A DNA stretch of 64,000 nt from Thermomonas sp. HDW16. GTDB taxonomy: Bacteria; Pseudomonadota; Gammaproteobacteria; Xanthomonadales; Xanthomonadaceae. A program made the position numbers and the translations under genes. The notes under the pieces were generated by a model, which saw only the letters and a list, made by a program, of their open reading frames with translations, was not told the origin of the DNA and did not search any database. The stretch is from positions 1,612,001 to 1,676,000 of the forward strand of contig NZ_CP049872.1 in the NCBI RefSeq assembly GCF_011302915.1, given 5' to 3'. This document shows, in pieces, positions 51,560 to 61,068 of this stretch. The first letter of the stretch is position 1. Each line of letters starts with the position of its first letter.

Positions 51560-54151
51560 TCAGGCGGCGACGCCGTCGGCGACCTGCTTGTAATCCTCGA
51601 TCTGGTCGAAGTTCATGTAGCGGTAGATCTCCGCGCCCTGCTCGTTGATCACGCCGATGTCGGCCATGTATTCGGCCTTGGTCGGGATCCGGCCCAGCCG
51701 CGAGCAGATCGCCGCCAGTTCCGCCGAGCCCAGGTAGACGTTGGAGTTGCGGCCAAGTCGGTTGGGGAAGTTGCGGGTGCTGGTGGAGAACACGGTAGCG
51801 CCTTCGCGTACCTGTGCCTGGTTGCCCATGCACAGCGAGCAGCCGGGCATTTCCATGCGCGCGCCGGCGCTGCCGAAGGTGCCGTAATGGCCTTCCTTGG
51901 TCAGTTCCGATGCGTCCATCTTGGTCGGCGGTGCCACCCACAGCCGCGTGGGAATGTCGCGCTTGCCTTCCAGCAGCTTCGCGGCGGCGCGGAAGTGGCC
52001 GATATTGGTCATGCACGAGCCGATGAACACTTCGTCGATCTTGGCACCGGCCACATCGGACAGGGTCTTCACATCGTCCGGGTCGTTCGGGCAGGCCAGG
52101 ATGGGCTCATGCACGTCGGCCAGGTCGATCTCGATGACCGCGGCGTATTCGGCATCGGCATCGCCTTCCAGCAACTGCGGGTCGGCCAGCCAGGCTTCCA
52201 TCTTCTCGATGCGCCGCTGCAGCGAACGCGGGTCGGCATAGCCTTCGGCAATCATCCACTTCAGCAGGGTGATGTTGCTGGTCAGGTATTCGATGATCGG
52301 TGCCTTGTCCAGCTTCACCGTGCAGCCGGCGGCGGAGCGTTCGGCCGATGCGTCGGACAGCTCGAACGCCTGCTCCACCTTCAGCTGCGGCAGGCCTTCG
52401 ATCTCCAGGATCCGACCGGAGAAGATGTTCTTCTTGCCCTGCTTGGCCACGGTCAGCAGGCCCTGCTTGATCGCGTACAGCGGAATCGCGTTGACCAGGT
52501 CGCGCAGGGTCACGCCGGGCTGCATCTCGCCCTTGAAGCGCACCAGCACCGATTCCGGCATGTCCAGCGGCATCACGCCGGTCGCGGCGGCGAATGCGAC
52601 CAGACCGGAGCCGGCCGGGAAGCTGATGCCCACCGGGAAACGGGTGTGCGAATCTCCACCGGTGCCCACGGTATCCGGCAGCAGCATGCGGTTGAGCCAG
52701 CTGTGGATCACGCCATCGCCCGGACGCAGCGAAATGCCACCGCGCGTGGAAATGAATTCCGGCAAGGTGTGGTGGGTTTTCACGTCCACCGGCTTCGGAT
52801 AGGCGGCGGTGTGGCAGAAGCTCTGCATCACCAGGTCCGCGCTGAAGCCGAGGCAAGCCAAGTCCTTCAACTCGTCGCGGGTCATCGGGCCGGTGGTGTC
52901 CTGCGAACCCACCGAGGTCATCTTCGGTTCGCAGTAGGTGCCGGGACGCACGCCCTGCCCTTCGGCCAGGCCGCAGGCGCGGCCGACCATCTTCTGCGCC
53001 AGCGAGTAGCCCTTGCCGGTATCGGCCGGGTTCTGCGGCTGGCGGAACAGGGTCGATGCCGGCAAGCCGAGCGCTTCGCGCGCCTTGGCGGTCAGACCAC
53101 GGCCGACGATCAGCGGGATGCGGCCGCCGGCGCGGACTTCATCGAACAGCACATCGGACTTGACCTGGAATTCGGCGATCACCTCGCCGTTCTTCAGCGC
53201 CTTGCCCTCGTACGGACGCAGTTCGACCACATCGCCCATGTCCATCTGCGAGACGTCGAGTTCGATCGGCAGCGCGCCGGCATCTTCCATGGTGTTGTAG
53301 AAGATCGGGGCGATCTTGCTGCCCAGGCACACGCCGCCGAAGCGCTTGTTGGGGATGTACGGAATGTCCTCGCCGGTCCACCACAGCACGGAATTGGTGG
53401 CGGATTTGCGGCTGGAACCGGTGCCGACCACGTCGCCGACGTAAGCGACCAAGTGCCCCTGGTTCTTGAGATCGGCGATCTGCTGGATCGGGCCGCGCTT
53501 GCCGTCTTCTTCAGGCACGAAGGCTGCGCCTTCGCGCTTGTTCTTCAGCATCGCCAGCGCGTGCATCGGGATGTCCGGACGGGTGGTGGCGTCCGGTGCC
53601 GGCGACAGGTCGTCGGTATTGGTTTCGCCCGGCACCTTGAACACGGTGATGGTCAGGCTTTCCGGCACTTCCGGCTTGCTGGTGAACCATTCGGCATCGG
53701 CCCAGCTCTGCAGCACGGCTTGGGCATTCACGTTGCCCTGCTTCGCCTTGGCCTGCACATCGTGGAAGGCATCGAACATCAGCAGGGTGTGCTTGAGCGC
53801 ATCGGCGGCGACGGTGCCGACTTCGGCATCGTCCAGCAGCTCGATCAGCGGATGGATGTTGTAGCCGCCCAGCATGGTGCCCAGCAGCTCGGTGGCGCGG
53901 GCGCGGCTGATCAGCGCGTTGCGCTCAGTGCCGTGGGCAACGGCGGCAAGGTACGAAGCCTTCACCTTCGCCGCGTCGTCCACGCCGGCGGGCACGCGGT
54001 TGCTGATGAGGTCGAGCAGGAAGGTTTCCTCGCCCGGCGGCGGATCTTTCAGCAGTTCGATCAGGTCGGCGGTCTGCTGCGCGGTCAGCGGCAGCGGCGG
54101 GATGCCGAGGGCGGCGCGCTCGGCGGCGTGTTGGCGGTAGGCATGCAACAT
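51560..54151 (-). CDS. acnB: Aconitate hydratase B
   Basis: AcnB isomerises citrate and isocitrate in the TCA cycle and, when it loses its iron-sulfur cluster, can bind mRNA. The 863-residue protein has the N-terminal HEAT-like domain of the B type. Cluster cysteines are in [13 protein letters not shown] (near 711) and GCSLCMGNQ (Cys771 and Cys774). The ATG has GGAG 8 bases upstream. A toxin-antitoxin pair lies directly upstream on the same strand. Confidence 0.97.
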   Translation of the reverse strand: MLHAYRQHAAERAALGIPPLPLTAQQTADLIELLKDPPPGEETFLLDLISNRVPAGVDDAAKVKASYLAAVAHGTERNALISRARATELLGTMLGGYNIHPLIELLDDAEVGTVAADALKHTLLMFDAFHDVQAKAKQGNVNAQAVLQSWADAEWFTSKPEVPESLTITVFKVPGETNTDDLSPAPDATTRPDIPMHALAMLKNKREGAAFVPEEDGKRGPIQQIADLKNQGHLVAYVGDVVGTGSSRKSATNSVLWWTGEDIPYIPNKRFGGVCLGSKIAPIFYNTMEDAGALPIELDVSQMDMGDVVELRPYEGKALKNGEVIAEFQVKSDVLFDEVRAGGRIPLIVGRGLTAKAREALGLPASTLFRQPQNPADTGKGYSLAQKMVGRACGLAEGQGVRPGTYCEPKMTSVGSQDTTGPMTRDELKDLACLGFSADLVMQSFCHTAAYPKPVDVKTHHTLPEFISTRGGISLRPGDGVIHSWLNRMLLPDTVGTGGDSHTRFPVGISFPAGSGLVAFAAATGVMPLDMPESVLVRFKGEMQPGVTLRDLVNAIPLYAIKQGLLTVAKQGKKNIFSGRILEIEGLPQLKVEQAFELSDASAERSAAGCTVKLDKAPIIEYLTSNITLLKWMIAEGYADPRSLQRRIEKMEAWLADPQLLEGDADAEYAAVIEIDLADVHEPILACPNDPDDVKTLSDVAGAKIDEVFIGSCMTNIGHFRAAAKLLEGKRDIPTRLWVAPPTKMDASELTKEGHYGTFGSAGARMEMPGCSLCMGNQAQVREGATVFSTSTRNFPNRLGRNSNVYLGSAELAAICSRLGRIPTKAEYMADIGVINEQGAEIYRYMNFDQIEDYKQVADGVAA

Positions 54152-54197
54152 GGGGGAGTCTCCGGGAGAAAACGTGGAACTTGGTCAGAAATCGGGG

Positions 54198-54596
54198 TCA
54201 GGCCTTGGGCACGATCAGCTTCAGGCCCTTGAAGTAGTCGCGATGGAAGGCGGTGTCGTAGGTGATCAGCGCGTCGCATTGCAGCAGTGCGTGTGCGCCG
54301 ACCAAGAAATCGGTGGTGGGACGGGTGTCGCCGCCACGTTGGCGCTGGCGGCGCTGCATCTCGCCGGCGCGCAGCGCGGATTTGGATTCGAGCACGCTGT
54401 AATGCACGCCCATTTCCTCCAGCGCGCCCAGCGCTTCGGCACCGTTGCGCAGGGAGGCGCAGACGATGGCTAGTGCGGCATCGCAGACCACCACACGGCC
54501 GCTGCCCAGCGCCTGGCGCAGGCAGGCTTCGGCAGCGTCGGCACGCGGGCCGTCGGTCAGCAGTTCGACCAGCACCGGGGCATCGACGGCGATCAT
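54198..54596 (-). CDS. PIN-domain toxin (VapC-like)
   Basis: The 132-residue protein begins MIAVDAPVLVELLTDG, the first acidic strand of a PIN nuclease. Later strands are VVVCDAALAIVCASL and CDALITYDTAFHRDYF. PIN toxins cut tRNA or other RNA. Its gene starts 4 bases after the AbrB-type antitoxin gene, the normal antitoxin-then-toxin order. The start at 54596 opens directly on the conserved strand. Activity is inferred. Confidence 0.8.
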   Translation of the reverse strand: MIAVDAPVLVELLTDGPRADAAEACLRQALGSGRVVVCDAALAIVCASLRNGAEALGALEEMGVHYSVLESKSALRAGEMQRRQRQRGGDTRPTTDFLVGAHALLQCDALITYDTAFHRDYFKGLKLIVPKA

Positions 54597-54600
54597 CGGC

Positions 54601-54801
54601 TCAAGCCTTGTCGCCGCCGGCGGTGGCGTCCAACGCGAACTTGCCGCGCACGCGGGAAATCGCATCGTCCACGTGCTTGCTCAGCACGATGCGGCTGCCG
54701 TCCAGCTCCACCTTGAGCACGCTGCCCTTGGTCAGTCCCAGCGCATCGCGCACGGCCTTGGGCAAGGTGATCTGGCCGCGTTCGGCAACGGTGGCTTCCA
54801 T
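54601..54801 (-). CDS. AbrB/MazE-type antitoxin
   Basis: The 66-residue protein is a swapped-hairpin AbrB/SpoVT DNA-binding domain (EATVAERGQITLPKAVRDALGL, then VLKVELDGSRIVL) with a short C-terminal tail that would bind the toxin. The start at 54801 (MEATVAERG) is the family start. The PIN gene lies 4 bp downstream. A dyad overlapping a TATAAT on the same strand lies just upstream, fitting autoregulation. Confidence 0.83.
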   Translation of the reverse strand: MEATVAERGQITLPKAVRDALGLTKGSVLKVELDGSRIVLSKHVDDAISRVRGKFALDATAGGDKA

Positions 54802-54816
54802 CGGTACGCCCTCTTG

Positions 54817-54839
54817 AGTATGCAAGAATTATACATACT
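54817..54839 (-). promoter_or_regulatory. Antitoxin promoter with overlapping operator dyad
   Basis: AGTATG and CATACT are exact inverted arms 11 bp apart. Between them, on the minus strand, is a perfect TATAAT (54833-54828), 27 bases upstream of the antitoxin start. The layout suggests that the antitoxin represses its own promoter. Confidence 0.55.
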
Positions 54840-54943
54840 TCATCCGGCATACCCCAATTCGTCCAACCGTCACCGCGGCGTGCAGCGGCTGCCCTTAGAC
54901 TTCAGGGTTTCCCCACGCGCCGCCGCCACCGCAGGAGCCCCTC

Positions 54944-57706
54944 ATGGCCGATTCGTTCTCCACCCGCGCCCGCCTCGACGTCAACGGCAAGTCCTACACC
55001 TATTCCAGCCTTGCCAAGCTAGGCGAGCGCTTCGACCTGGCAAAGCTGCCCTACTCCATGAAAATCCTGCTGGAGAACCTGCTGCGCCACGAGGACGGCG
55101 GGATGACGGTAGGCCCGGAGCACATCGAGGCCGTCGCCACTTGGGATGCCAAGGCCGAACCCGCCACCGAGATCGCCTTCATGCCGGCACGCGTGGTGCT
55201 GCAGGACTTCACCGGCGTGCCCTGCGTGGTCGACCTGGCGGCGATGCGCGATGCCGTGGTCAAGCTGGGCGGCAAGGCCAGCCAGATCAATCCGCTGATT
55301 CCCTCGGAACTGGTCATCGACCATTCGGTGCAGGTGGATGTGTTCGGTCGCCCGGATGCGCTGGACCTCAACGGCAAGATCGAGTTCGAGCGTAACGCAG
55401 AGCGCTACAGCTTCCTGCGCTGGGGCCAGAAGGCATTCGGCAACTTCAAGGTGGTGCCGCCGAATACCGGCATCGTCCACCAGGTGAACCTGGAGAACCT
55501 CGCACGCGTGGTCATGGAACGCAGTGTCGATGGCGAACTGTGGGCGTTTCCGGACACCGTATTCGGCACCGACAGCCACACCACCATGATCAACGGCATC
55601 GGCGTGTTGGGCTGGGGCGTGGGTGGCATCGAGGCCGAAGCCGCGATGCTCGGCCAGCCGTCGTCCATGCTGATTCCGCAAGTGGTCGGCTTCAAGCTCA
55701 CCGGCAAGCTGCCGGAAGGCACCACGGCCACCGACCTGGTGCTCACCGTCACCCAGATGCTGCGCAAGCACGGCGTGGTCGGCAAGTTCGTGGAGTTCTT
55801 CGGCGAAGGCCTGCAGCACCTGCCGCTGGCCGACCGCGCCACCATCGCCAACATGGCACCCGAATATGGCGCCACCTGCGGCATCTTCCCGATCGATGCC
55901 GAAGCCCTCACCTACCTGCGCCTGTCCGGCCGCAGCGAGGAGCAGATCGCGCTGGTCGAGGCCTATGCCAAGGCGCAGGGCCTGTGGCACGACGCCGATT
56001 CCCCGCACGCCACCTACTCCGCCACACTGGAACTGGACCTGGGCAATGTGCAGCCCTCGCTCGCCGGCCCCAAGCGCCCGCAGGATCGCGTGCTGCTGTC
56101 CGGCATGAAGGCCAACTTCAACGAGAACCTGGGCCCGATGACCGCCAGCCGCGCTGCCGTGGGCTGCGCGATCAACAAGCTGGACAGCGAGGGCGGCGAC
56201 CAGGAACAGGCCAATCGATTGGCGGCCAAGCCGATCTCGAAGATCAGCCTGGAAGACGGCGAACACCACCTGACCGATGGCTCGGTGGTGATCGCCGCCA
56301 TCACCTCCTGCACCAATACCTCCAACCCGGCGGTGATGCTGGGCGCTGGCCTGCTGGCACGCAACGCGGCGGCCAAGGGGTTGAAGGCGGCACCGTGGGT
56401 GAAGACTTCGCTCGGGCCGGGCTCGCTGGTGGTCACCGATTACCTGAAGAAAGCCGGCGTGTTGGCTGATCTCGAAAAACTCGGTTTCTACGTGGTCGGC
56501 TACGGCTGCACGACTTGCATCGGCAATTCGGGCCCGCTGCCGCAGGCGGTGAGCAAGGGCATCGCCGAGAACGATCTGGTGGTCGCCTCGGTACTGTCCG
56601 GAAACCGCAACTTCGAAGGCCGCGTGCATCCCGAAGTGAAGATGAACTACCTGGCCAGCCCGCCGCTGGTGGTGGCCTACGCGATTGCCGGCACCATCGA
56701 CATCGACCTGGTCAACGAACCGCTCGGTCAGGATCAGGCCGGCAACGACGTCTACCTGCGCGACATTTGGCCGAGCAACAAGGAAATCGGCGACACCATC
56801 GCCGCCACCGTGGGCCCGGAGCTGTTCAAGCAGAACTACGCCGATGTGTTCAAGGGCGATTCGCGCTGGAACCAGATTGCCTCGCCGGAAGGTGAGTCAT
56901 TCGAGTGGGATGCCGCTTCGACCTACATCAAGAACCCGCCCTACTTCGACGGCATGACCATGCAGGTCGGCGGCATCGACGATATCGACGGCATGCGCGT
57001 GCTCGGCCTGTTCGGCGATTCGATCACCACCGACCACATCAGCCCGGCCGGCAATATCAAGCAGGACTCGCCTGCCGGCCGCTTCCTGGTCTCGCGCGGC
57101 GTGCAGCCGGCCGACTTCAACAGCTACGGCAGCCGTCGCGGCAACGACGACGTGATGGTGCGCGGCACCTTCGCCAATATCCGCATCAAGAACCTGATGT
57201 TCAGCGGCGAGGAAGGCGGCAACACGCTGTATTTCGCACCGGGCAGCAGCACCGGCGAGAAGCTGGCGATCTACGATGCCGCGATGAAGTACAACGCCGA
57301 CGGCGTGCCGCTGATCGTGCTGGCCGGCAAGGAATACGGCACCGGTTCCAGCCGCGACTGGGCGGCCAAGGGCACCAATCTGCTCGGCGTGAAGGCGGTG
57401 ATCGCCGAGAGCTTCGAGCGCATCCACCGCAGCAACCTGGTGGGCATGGGCGTGCTGCCGTTGCAGTTTCTCAATGGGCAGAATGCGGCCGCGCTGGGGC
57501 TGGACGGTTCGGAAGTGTTCGAGATCGCGGGGCTACAGGACGGCGCCGGCAAGATCGCCAAGGTCAGCGCCCGCAAGGCCGATGGCACGGCGACCACGTT
57601 CGATGCCAAGGTGCTGCTGCTGACGCCGAAGGAAGTCGAATACTTCCGCAATGGCGGCCTGCTGCAGTACGTGCTGCGGCAGTTGGCCAGCCGCAAGACG
57701 GCTTGA
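54944..57706 (+). CDS. acnA: Aconitate hydratase A (RpfA)
   Basis: AcnA is the stress-type aconitase; in Xanthomonas the same gene is rpfA, next to rpfB, and affects virulence-factor synthesis. The 920-residue protein has the cluster cysteines Cys456 ([10 protein letters not shown]), Cys522 and Cys525 ([12 protein letters not shown]). The C-terminal swivel domain has [20 protein letters not shown] and [17 protein letters not shown] terminator follows. It is divergent from the antitoxin gene. Confidence 0.96.
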   Translation: MADSFSTRARLDVNGKSYTYSSLAKLGERFDLAKLPYSMKILLENLLRHEDGGMTVGPEHIEAVATWDAKAEPATEIAFMPARVVLQDFTGVPCVVDLAAMRDAVVKLGGKASQINPLIPSELVIDHSVQVDVFGRPDALDLNGKIEFERNAERYSFLRWGQKAFGNFKVVPPNTGIVHQVNLENLARVVMERSVDGELWAFPDTVFGTDSHTTMINGIGVLGWGVGGIEAEAAMLGQPSSMLIPQVVGFKLTGKLPEGTTATDLVLTVTQMLRKHGVVGKFVEFFGEGLQHLPLADRATIANMAPEYGATCGIFPIDAEALTYLRLSGRSEEQIALVEAYAKAQGLWHDADSPHATYSATLELDLGNVQPSLAGPKRPQDRVLLSGMKANFNENLGPMTASRAAVGCAINKLDSEGGDQEQANRLAAKPISKISLEDGEHHLTDGSVVIAAITSCTNTSNPAVMLGAGLLARNAAAKGLKAAPWVKTSLGPGSLVVTDYLKKAGVLADLEKLGFYVVGYGCTTCIGNSGPLPQAVSKGIAENDLVVASVLSGNRNFEGRVHPEVKMNYLASPPLVVAYAIAGTIDIDLVNEPLGQDQAGNDVYLRDIWPSNKEIGDTIAATVGPELFKQNYADVFKGDSRWNQIASPEGESFEWDAASTYIKNPPYFDGMTMQVGGIDDIDGMRVLGLFGDSITTDHISPAGNIKQDSPAGRFLVSRGVQPADFNSYGSRRGNDDVMVRGTFANIRIKNLMFSGEEGGNTLYFAPGSSTGEKLAIYDAAMKYNADGVPLIVLAGKEYGTGSSRDWAAKGTNLLGVKAVIAESFERIHRSNLVGMGVLPLQFLNGQNAAALGLDGSEVFEIAGLQDGAGKIAKVSARKADGTATTFDAKVLLLTPKEVEYFRNGGLLQYVLRQLASRKTA

Positions 57707-57728
57707 CGGTCGATGCTGGATCAAACGG

Positions 57729-57748
57729 AAGGCGGCGAAAGCCGCCTT
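57729..57748 (+). terminator. Terminator after acnA
   Basis: AAGGCGGC-GAAA-GCCGCCTT is a perfect 8-bp stem with a stable GAAA tetraloop, followed by TCGTGTTT. It lies 22 bp beyond the acnA stop. Confidence 0.75.
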
Positions 57749-57761
57749 TCGTGTTTGCGGC

Positions 57762-58214
57762 TCAGAGATTCGGCGTCCAGCTGGCGTTGAGCAGCTTCCA
57801 CTCCCCGTCCACCAGCCGCCAACCGGTTTCCACCTGGTAGACCTGCCCGCTGTCCGGCAACAGGCCGCCGGATCCACCGGTGGCGAGCACGCTGAAGCGC
57901 GCGATGGCATCGTTGTTGCCGCGCAGTTCCACGTCGACCGGGCCGACTTTCGCCGCGACATCGCGATGGCGCAGGAAAACCGCAGCCGCAAGTTGACGTA
58001 CGCCGCGCCGATCCATGCCCTCGTTGCCGATGAAATCATCGGCCAGCAATGCGTCGATATCGCCGGCATCGCGCGCATCGATGGCGGTTTGCATCGCCTC
58101 GACCTGCTTGCGCACGGCCTGTTCCGGATCGTTTCGTCCGCAACCACCGAGCAGCAACGAAGCTGTGATCACGATGATTGCGGCAGAACGCTGAAACCCG
58201 CGAAATTGCTGCAT
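57762..58214 (-). CDS. Lipoprotein with an NTF2/SnoaL-like domain
   Basis: The 150-residue protein has a signal peptide ending in a lipobox (LLLGGC, Cys25) and then a domain with the look of NTF2-like DUF4440 proteins. Signs are QVEAMQTAIDARDAGDIDALLADDFIGNEGMDRRG near the start and VETGWRLVDGEWKLLNASW at the end. It probably faces the periplasm. It converges with acnA and diverges from rpfB. The substrate or partner is unknown. Confidence 0.72.
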   Translation of the reverse strand: MQQFRGFQRSAAIIVITASLLLGGCGRNDPEQAVRKQVEAMQTAIDARDAGDIDALLADDFIGNEGMDRRGVRQLAAAVFLRHRDVAAKVGPVDVELRGNNDAIARFSVLATGGSGGLLPDSGQVYQVETGWRLVDGEWKLLNASWTPNL

Positions 58215-58331
58215 TGCGGCATACCTCCTTTCTTGCCGAATCGCCTTGTCACTGATTGGAGCCTATGCTGAAATCGACTGCAATCCATACGCCGGCGAAT
58301 ATGACGGCGTTCACTCGCAGGGGAGCAGTGC

Positions 58332-60008
58332 ATGAGTTCCGAACGTCCTTGGTTGGCCCACTACCCCGCTGGCGTGCCGGCCGAAATCGACATGGACGAG
58401 TTCGCCGCGATCACCGATGTCTTCGATGCGGCACTGCTCAAGTACCGCGACAATCCCGCCTTCTCCAACATGGGCAAGACGATCAGCTATGCCGACCTGG
58501 AGCGCTTGAGCCGCGATTTCGCCGGCTACCTGCTCGGCGAGCTGAAATTGAAGAAAGGTGATCGCGTCGCGATCATGATGCCGAACTGCCTGCAATACCC
58601 GGTCGCGGTGCTTGGCGTGCTGCGCGCCGGCCTGACCGTGGTCAACACCAATCCGATGTATACCGCGCGCGAGCTGAAGCACCAGCTCGTCGACTCCGGC
58701 GCCACCGTGCTGGTGGTGCTCGACAATTTCGGCAACGTCGCGCAGGAAGTGCTGGCGCAGGTGCCGGGCGTGCGTGCGGTGACCACCGGCCTCGGCGACA
58801 TGCTCGGTTTCCCGAAGGGCATGATCGTCAACTTCGTGCTCAAGCACGTGAAGAAGATGGTGCCCGATTACGACATCCCCGGTGCCGTGCGTTTCCGCGA
58901 CACCCTCACCCTGGGCCGCATGCACCAATTGCCCGAGGTGAAGAATGCGGCGGAAGACCTTGCCTTCCTGCAATACACCGGCGGCACCACAGGCGTATCC
59001 AAGGGCGCGATGCTCACCCACCGCAACCTGGTCGCCAACATGCAGCAGGCGGCGGCGTGGGTGGGCACGAACATCCGGCTTGGCAATGAGCTGATCGTCA
59101 CCGCGTTGCCGCTGTACCACATCTTCGCATTGACGGCGAACTGCCTGGTGTTCATGAAGTTCGGCGCGCACAACCACTTGATCACCAACCCGCGCGACAT
59201 GCCCGGCTTCGTCAAGGAGCTGAAGGCGATCCCGTTCACCGCGATCACCGGCGTCAACACGCTGTTCAACGGTTTGCTCAACACTCCGGGTTTTTCCGAC
59301 ATCGATTTTTCCAAGCTGCACCTGACCCTGGGCGGCGGCATGGCCGTGCAACGCGCGGTGGCCGACAAGTGGAAGCAGGTCACTGGTACCACCTTGGCCG
59401 AGGCCTATGGCTTGACCGAGACCTCACCCGCAGTCTGCATCAATCCGCTTGACCTGGCGGCTTATAACGGTTCGATCGGCTTGCCGATTTCTTCCACCGA
59501 TGTCTGCATCAAGGACGACGACGGCAACCTGCTGGGGATCGGCGAGATCGGCGAATTGTGCGTCAAGGGGCCGCAGGTCATGCGCGGCTACTGGCAACGT
59601 CCGGAAGAAACCGCGAAGGTCATCGATGCCGATGGCTGGTTGCATACCGGCGACGTGGCGCGGATGGATGAGCAGGGTTATTTCTACATCGTCGACCGCA
59701 AGAAGGACATGATCCTAGTGTCCGGCTTCAACGTGTATCCGAACGAGGTCGAGGACGTGATCGCGATGATGCCTGGCGTGTTGGAAGTGGCCGCGATCGG
59801 CGTGCCGGACGAGAAGTCCGGCGAAGCGGTGAAAGTCTTCATCGTCAAGAAGGACACGGCCCTTACCGTTGATGCGGTGAAGGCGTTCTGCCGTGAAAAC
59901 CTCACAGGTTACAAGCAGCCGAAGTTCGTCGAGTTCCGCGATGAGTTGCCGAAGAGCAATGTCGGCAAGATCCTGCGCAAGGAATTGCGGGAGCCGCCCA
60001 AGGGCTGA
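58332..60008 (+). CDS. rpfB: Long-chain acyl-CoA ligase RpfB (FadD)
   Basis: RpfB is the fatty-acyl-CoA ligase of the DSF locus; in Xanthomonas it acts in turnover of the fatty-acid signal and in fatty-acid use. The 558-residue protein has the AMP-binding loop YTGGTTGVSKGAML (about 215-228), EAYGLTETSP, the GWLHTGDVARMDEQGY motif and a C-terminal lysine in KSNVGKILRKELR. It is separated from rpfF by a terminator and a probable new promoter. A GGGGAG ribosome binding site precedes the ATG. Confidence 0.93.
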   Translation: MSSERPWLAHYPAGVPAEIDMDEFAAITDVFDAALLKYRDNPAFSNMGKTISYADLERLSRDFAGYLLGELKLKKGDRVAIMMPNCLQYPVAVLGVLRAGLTVVNTNPMYTARELKHQLVDSGATVLVVLDNFGNVAQEVLAQVPGVRAVTTGLGDMLGFPKGMIVNFVLKHVKKMVPDYDIPGAVRFRDTLTLGRMHQLPEVKNAAEDLAFLQYTGGTTGVSKGAMLTHRNLVANMQQAAAWVGTNIRLGNELIVTALPLYHIFALTANCLVFMKFGAHNHLITNPRDMPGFVKELKAIPFTAITGVNTLFNGLLNTPGFSDIDFSKLHLTLGGGMAVQRAVADKWKQVTGTTLAEAYGLTETSPAVCINPLDLAAYNGSIGLPISSTDVCIKDDDGNLLGIGEIGELCVKGPQVMRGYWQRPEETAKVIDADGWLHTGDVARMDEQGYFYIVDRKKDMILVSGFNVYPNEVEDVIAMMPGVLEVAAIGVPDEKSGEAVKVFIVKKDTALTVDAVKAFCRENLTGYKQPKFVEFRDELPKSNVGKILRKELREPPKG

Positions 60009-60034
60009 GTCCTTGCCCCCGTAACGGCAAACGA

Positions 60035-60058
60035 AGCCCCGAGCGGCCATCCGGGGCT
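60035..60058 (+). terminator. Terminator between rpfB and rpfF
   Basis: AGCCCCG and CGGGGCT pair as a 7-bp stem around a 10-base loop and are followed by ATTTTGCTT. It lies 27 bp after the rpfB stop and would partly insulate rpfF from rpfB transcription. Confidence 0.65.
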
Positions 60059-60065
60059 ATTTTGC

Positions 60066-60109
60066 TTGCACTTCGCCGTTTTTAGGCGCATAGAGGCCGC
60101 ACGGGCCTC
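60066..60109 (+). promoter_or_regulatory. Candidate rpfF promoter with leader hairpin
   Basis: TTGCAC (60066-60071) and CATAGA (60089-60094) are spaced 17 bp. A GAGGCC/GGCCTC hairpin (60093-60109) overlaps the end of the -10. The elements are weak, but they follow a terminator and precede rpfF by about 80 bp, where a promoter is needed. Confidence 0.4.
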
Positions 60110-60174
60110 CTCTCTCGACATCCCCCTGACCCCTGCCGGCCAGGCCCGGGCTGGCATTACTTGTCGGAGCGATC

Positions 60175-61065
60175 ATGTCCACCCTGGAAAAGCTGAACCC
60201 CGTCCCGCGTTACTCCACACTGCGCATTACCGAAAGCGCGGATGCAAGCGTGCATTGGTGCCACATGCATGCCGATTTGGCCGACAACCCGGGACGGGCC
60301 TGTTTCAAGCCGGCGTTGGTGAACGAGATCATCCAGTACCAATGGTCGCTCGCCGATCGCATGCGCCGTGCGCGCGGCGAGGACGGCGCTGGCCTGCAAC
60401 ATGTCGTGCTGGCTTCGGACTGCGATGCCTTCAACCTGGGCGGTGATCTCCAGTATTTCTGCGACTCGATCAGGCGCCAGGATCGCCATGCCCTGCTCAC
60501 CTACGCGCGCCAGTGTGTGCGTGGCGTGCATGCGTTCCATACTGGGTTGGATGCCGGCGCGCACAGCATCGCCTTGGTGCAGGGTGATGCGCTCGGTGGC
60601 GGGTTCGAAGCGGCGCTCAGCTGCCACACCATCGTGGCGGAGGAAGGCGTGGGCATGGGTTTGCCCGAGGTACTGTTCGACCTGTTCCCCGGCATGGGCG
60701 CCTACTCGTTCCTGTGCAAGCGCATCGCCCCGCACCAGGCGGAACGCATGATGCTGTCCGGCGACGTACTCAGCAGCGACGAGTTGTACAAGATGGGGCT
60801 GGTCGACATGCTGGTGCCTCGCGGACAGGGCGTGCAGGCCGTCGAAGACGTGATCCGGGCCAATCGCCGGATTCCGCATGCGCGTGCCGCCATGCACCGG
60901 GTGCGCGCGATGTCGCAGCCGGTCACCTTGGAGGAAATGATGGCGATCACCGAAGTCTGGGTGGACACCGCCATGCAGCTCGGCGAGAAATCGATGCGTA
61001 CGATGGAACGTCTCGTCCGTGCACAGTACAAGCGCCATGGAACGCCTGCCGCCGTATCGGCCTGA
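60175..61065 (+). CDS. rpfF: DSF synthase RpfF (enoyl-CoA hydratase family)
   Basis: RpfF makes the diffusible signal factor, a cis-2-unsaturated fatty acid, by dehydrating and releasing acyl chains from acyl-carrier protein. The 296-residue crotonase-fold protein keeps both catalytic glutamates, Glu145 (GGGFEAALSC) and Glu165 (MGLPEVLFDLFPG). These equal Glu141 and Glu161 of the Xanthomonas enzyme, with the same 20-residue spacing. The oxyanion loop FNLGGDLQYF is also present. A CGGAGC ribosome binding site lies 6 bases before the ATG. It converges with rpfC, the stops being 3 bp apart. Confidence 0.96.
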   Translation: MSTLEKLNPVPRYSTLRITESADASVHWCHMHADLADNPGRACFKPALVNEIIQYQWSLADRMRRARGEDGAGLQHVVLASDCDAFNLGGDLQYFCDSIRRQDRHALLTYARQCVRGVHAFHTGLDAGAHSIALVQGDALGGGFEAALSCHTIVAEEGVGMGLPEVLFDLFPGMGAYSFLCKRIAPHQAERMMLSGDVLSSDELYKMGLVDMLVPRGQGVQAVEDVIRANRRIPHARAAMHRVRAMSQPVTLEEMMAITEVWVDTAMQLGEKSMRTMERLVRAQYKRHGTPAAVSA

Positions 61066-61068
61066 CGA

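Noticed and set aside
51887..54232. A 781-codon open frame on the plus strand
   Set aside because: Antisense to acnB; no family resemblance and the composition of a GC-rich shadow frame.
55019..56629. A 536-codon open frame on the minus strand
   Set aside because: Antisense to acnA, with low-complexity Gln/His/Ala composition.
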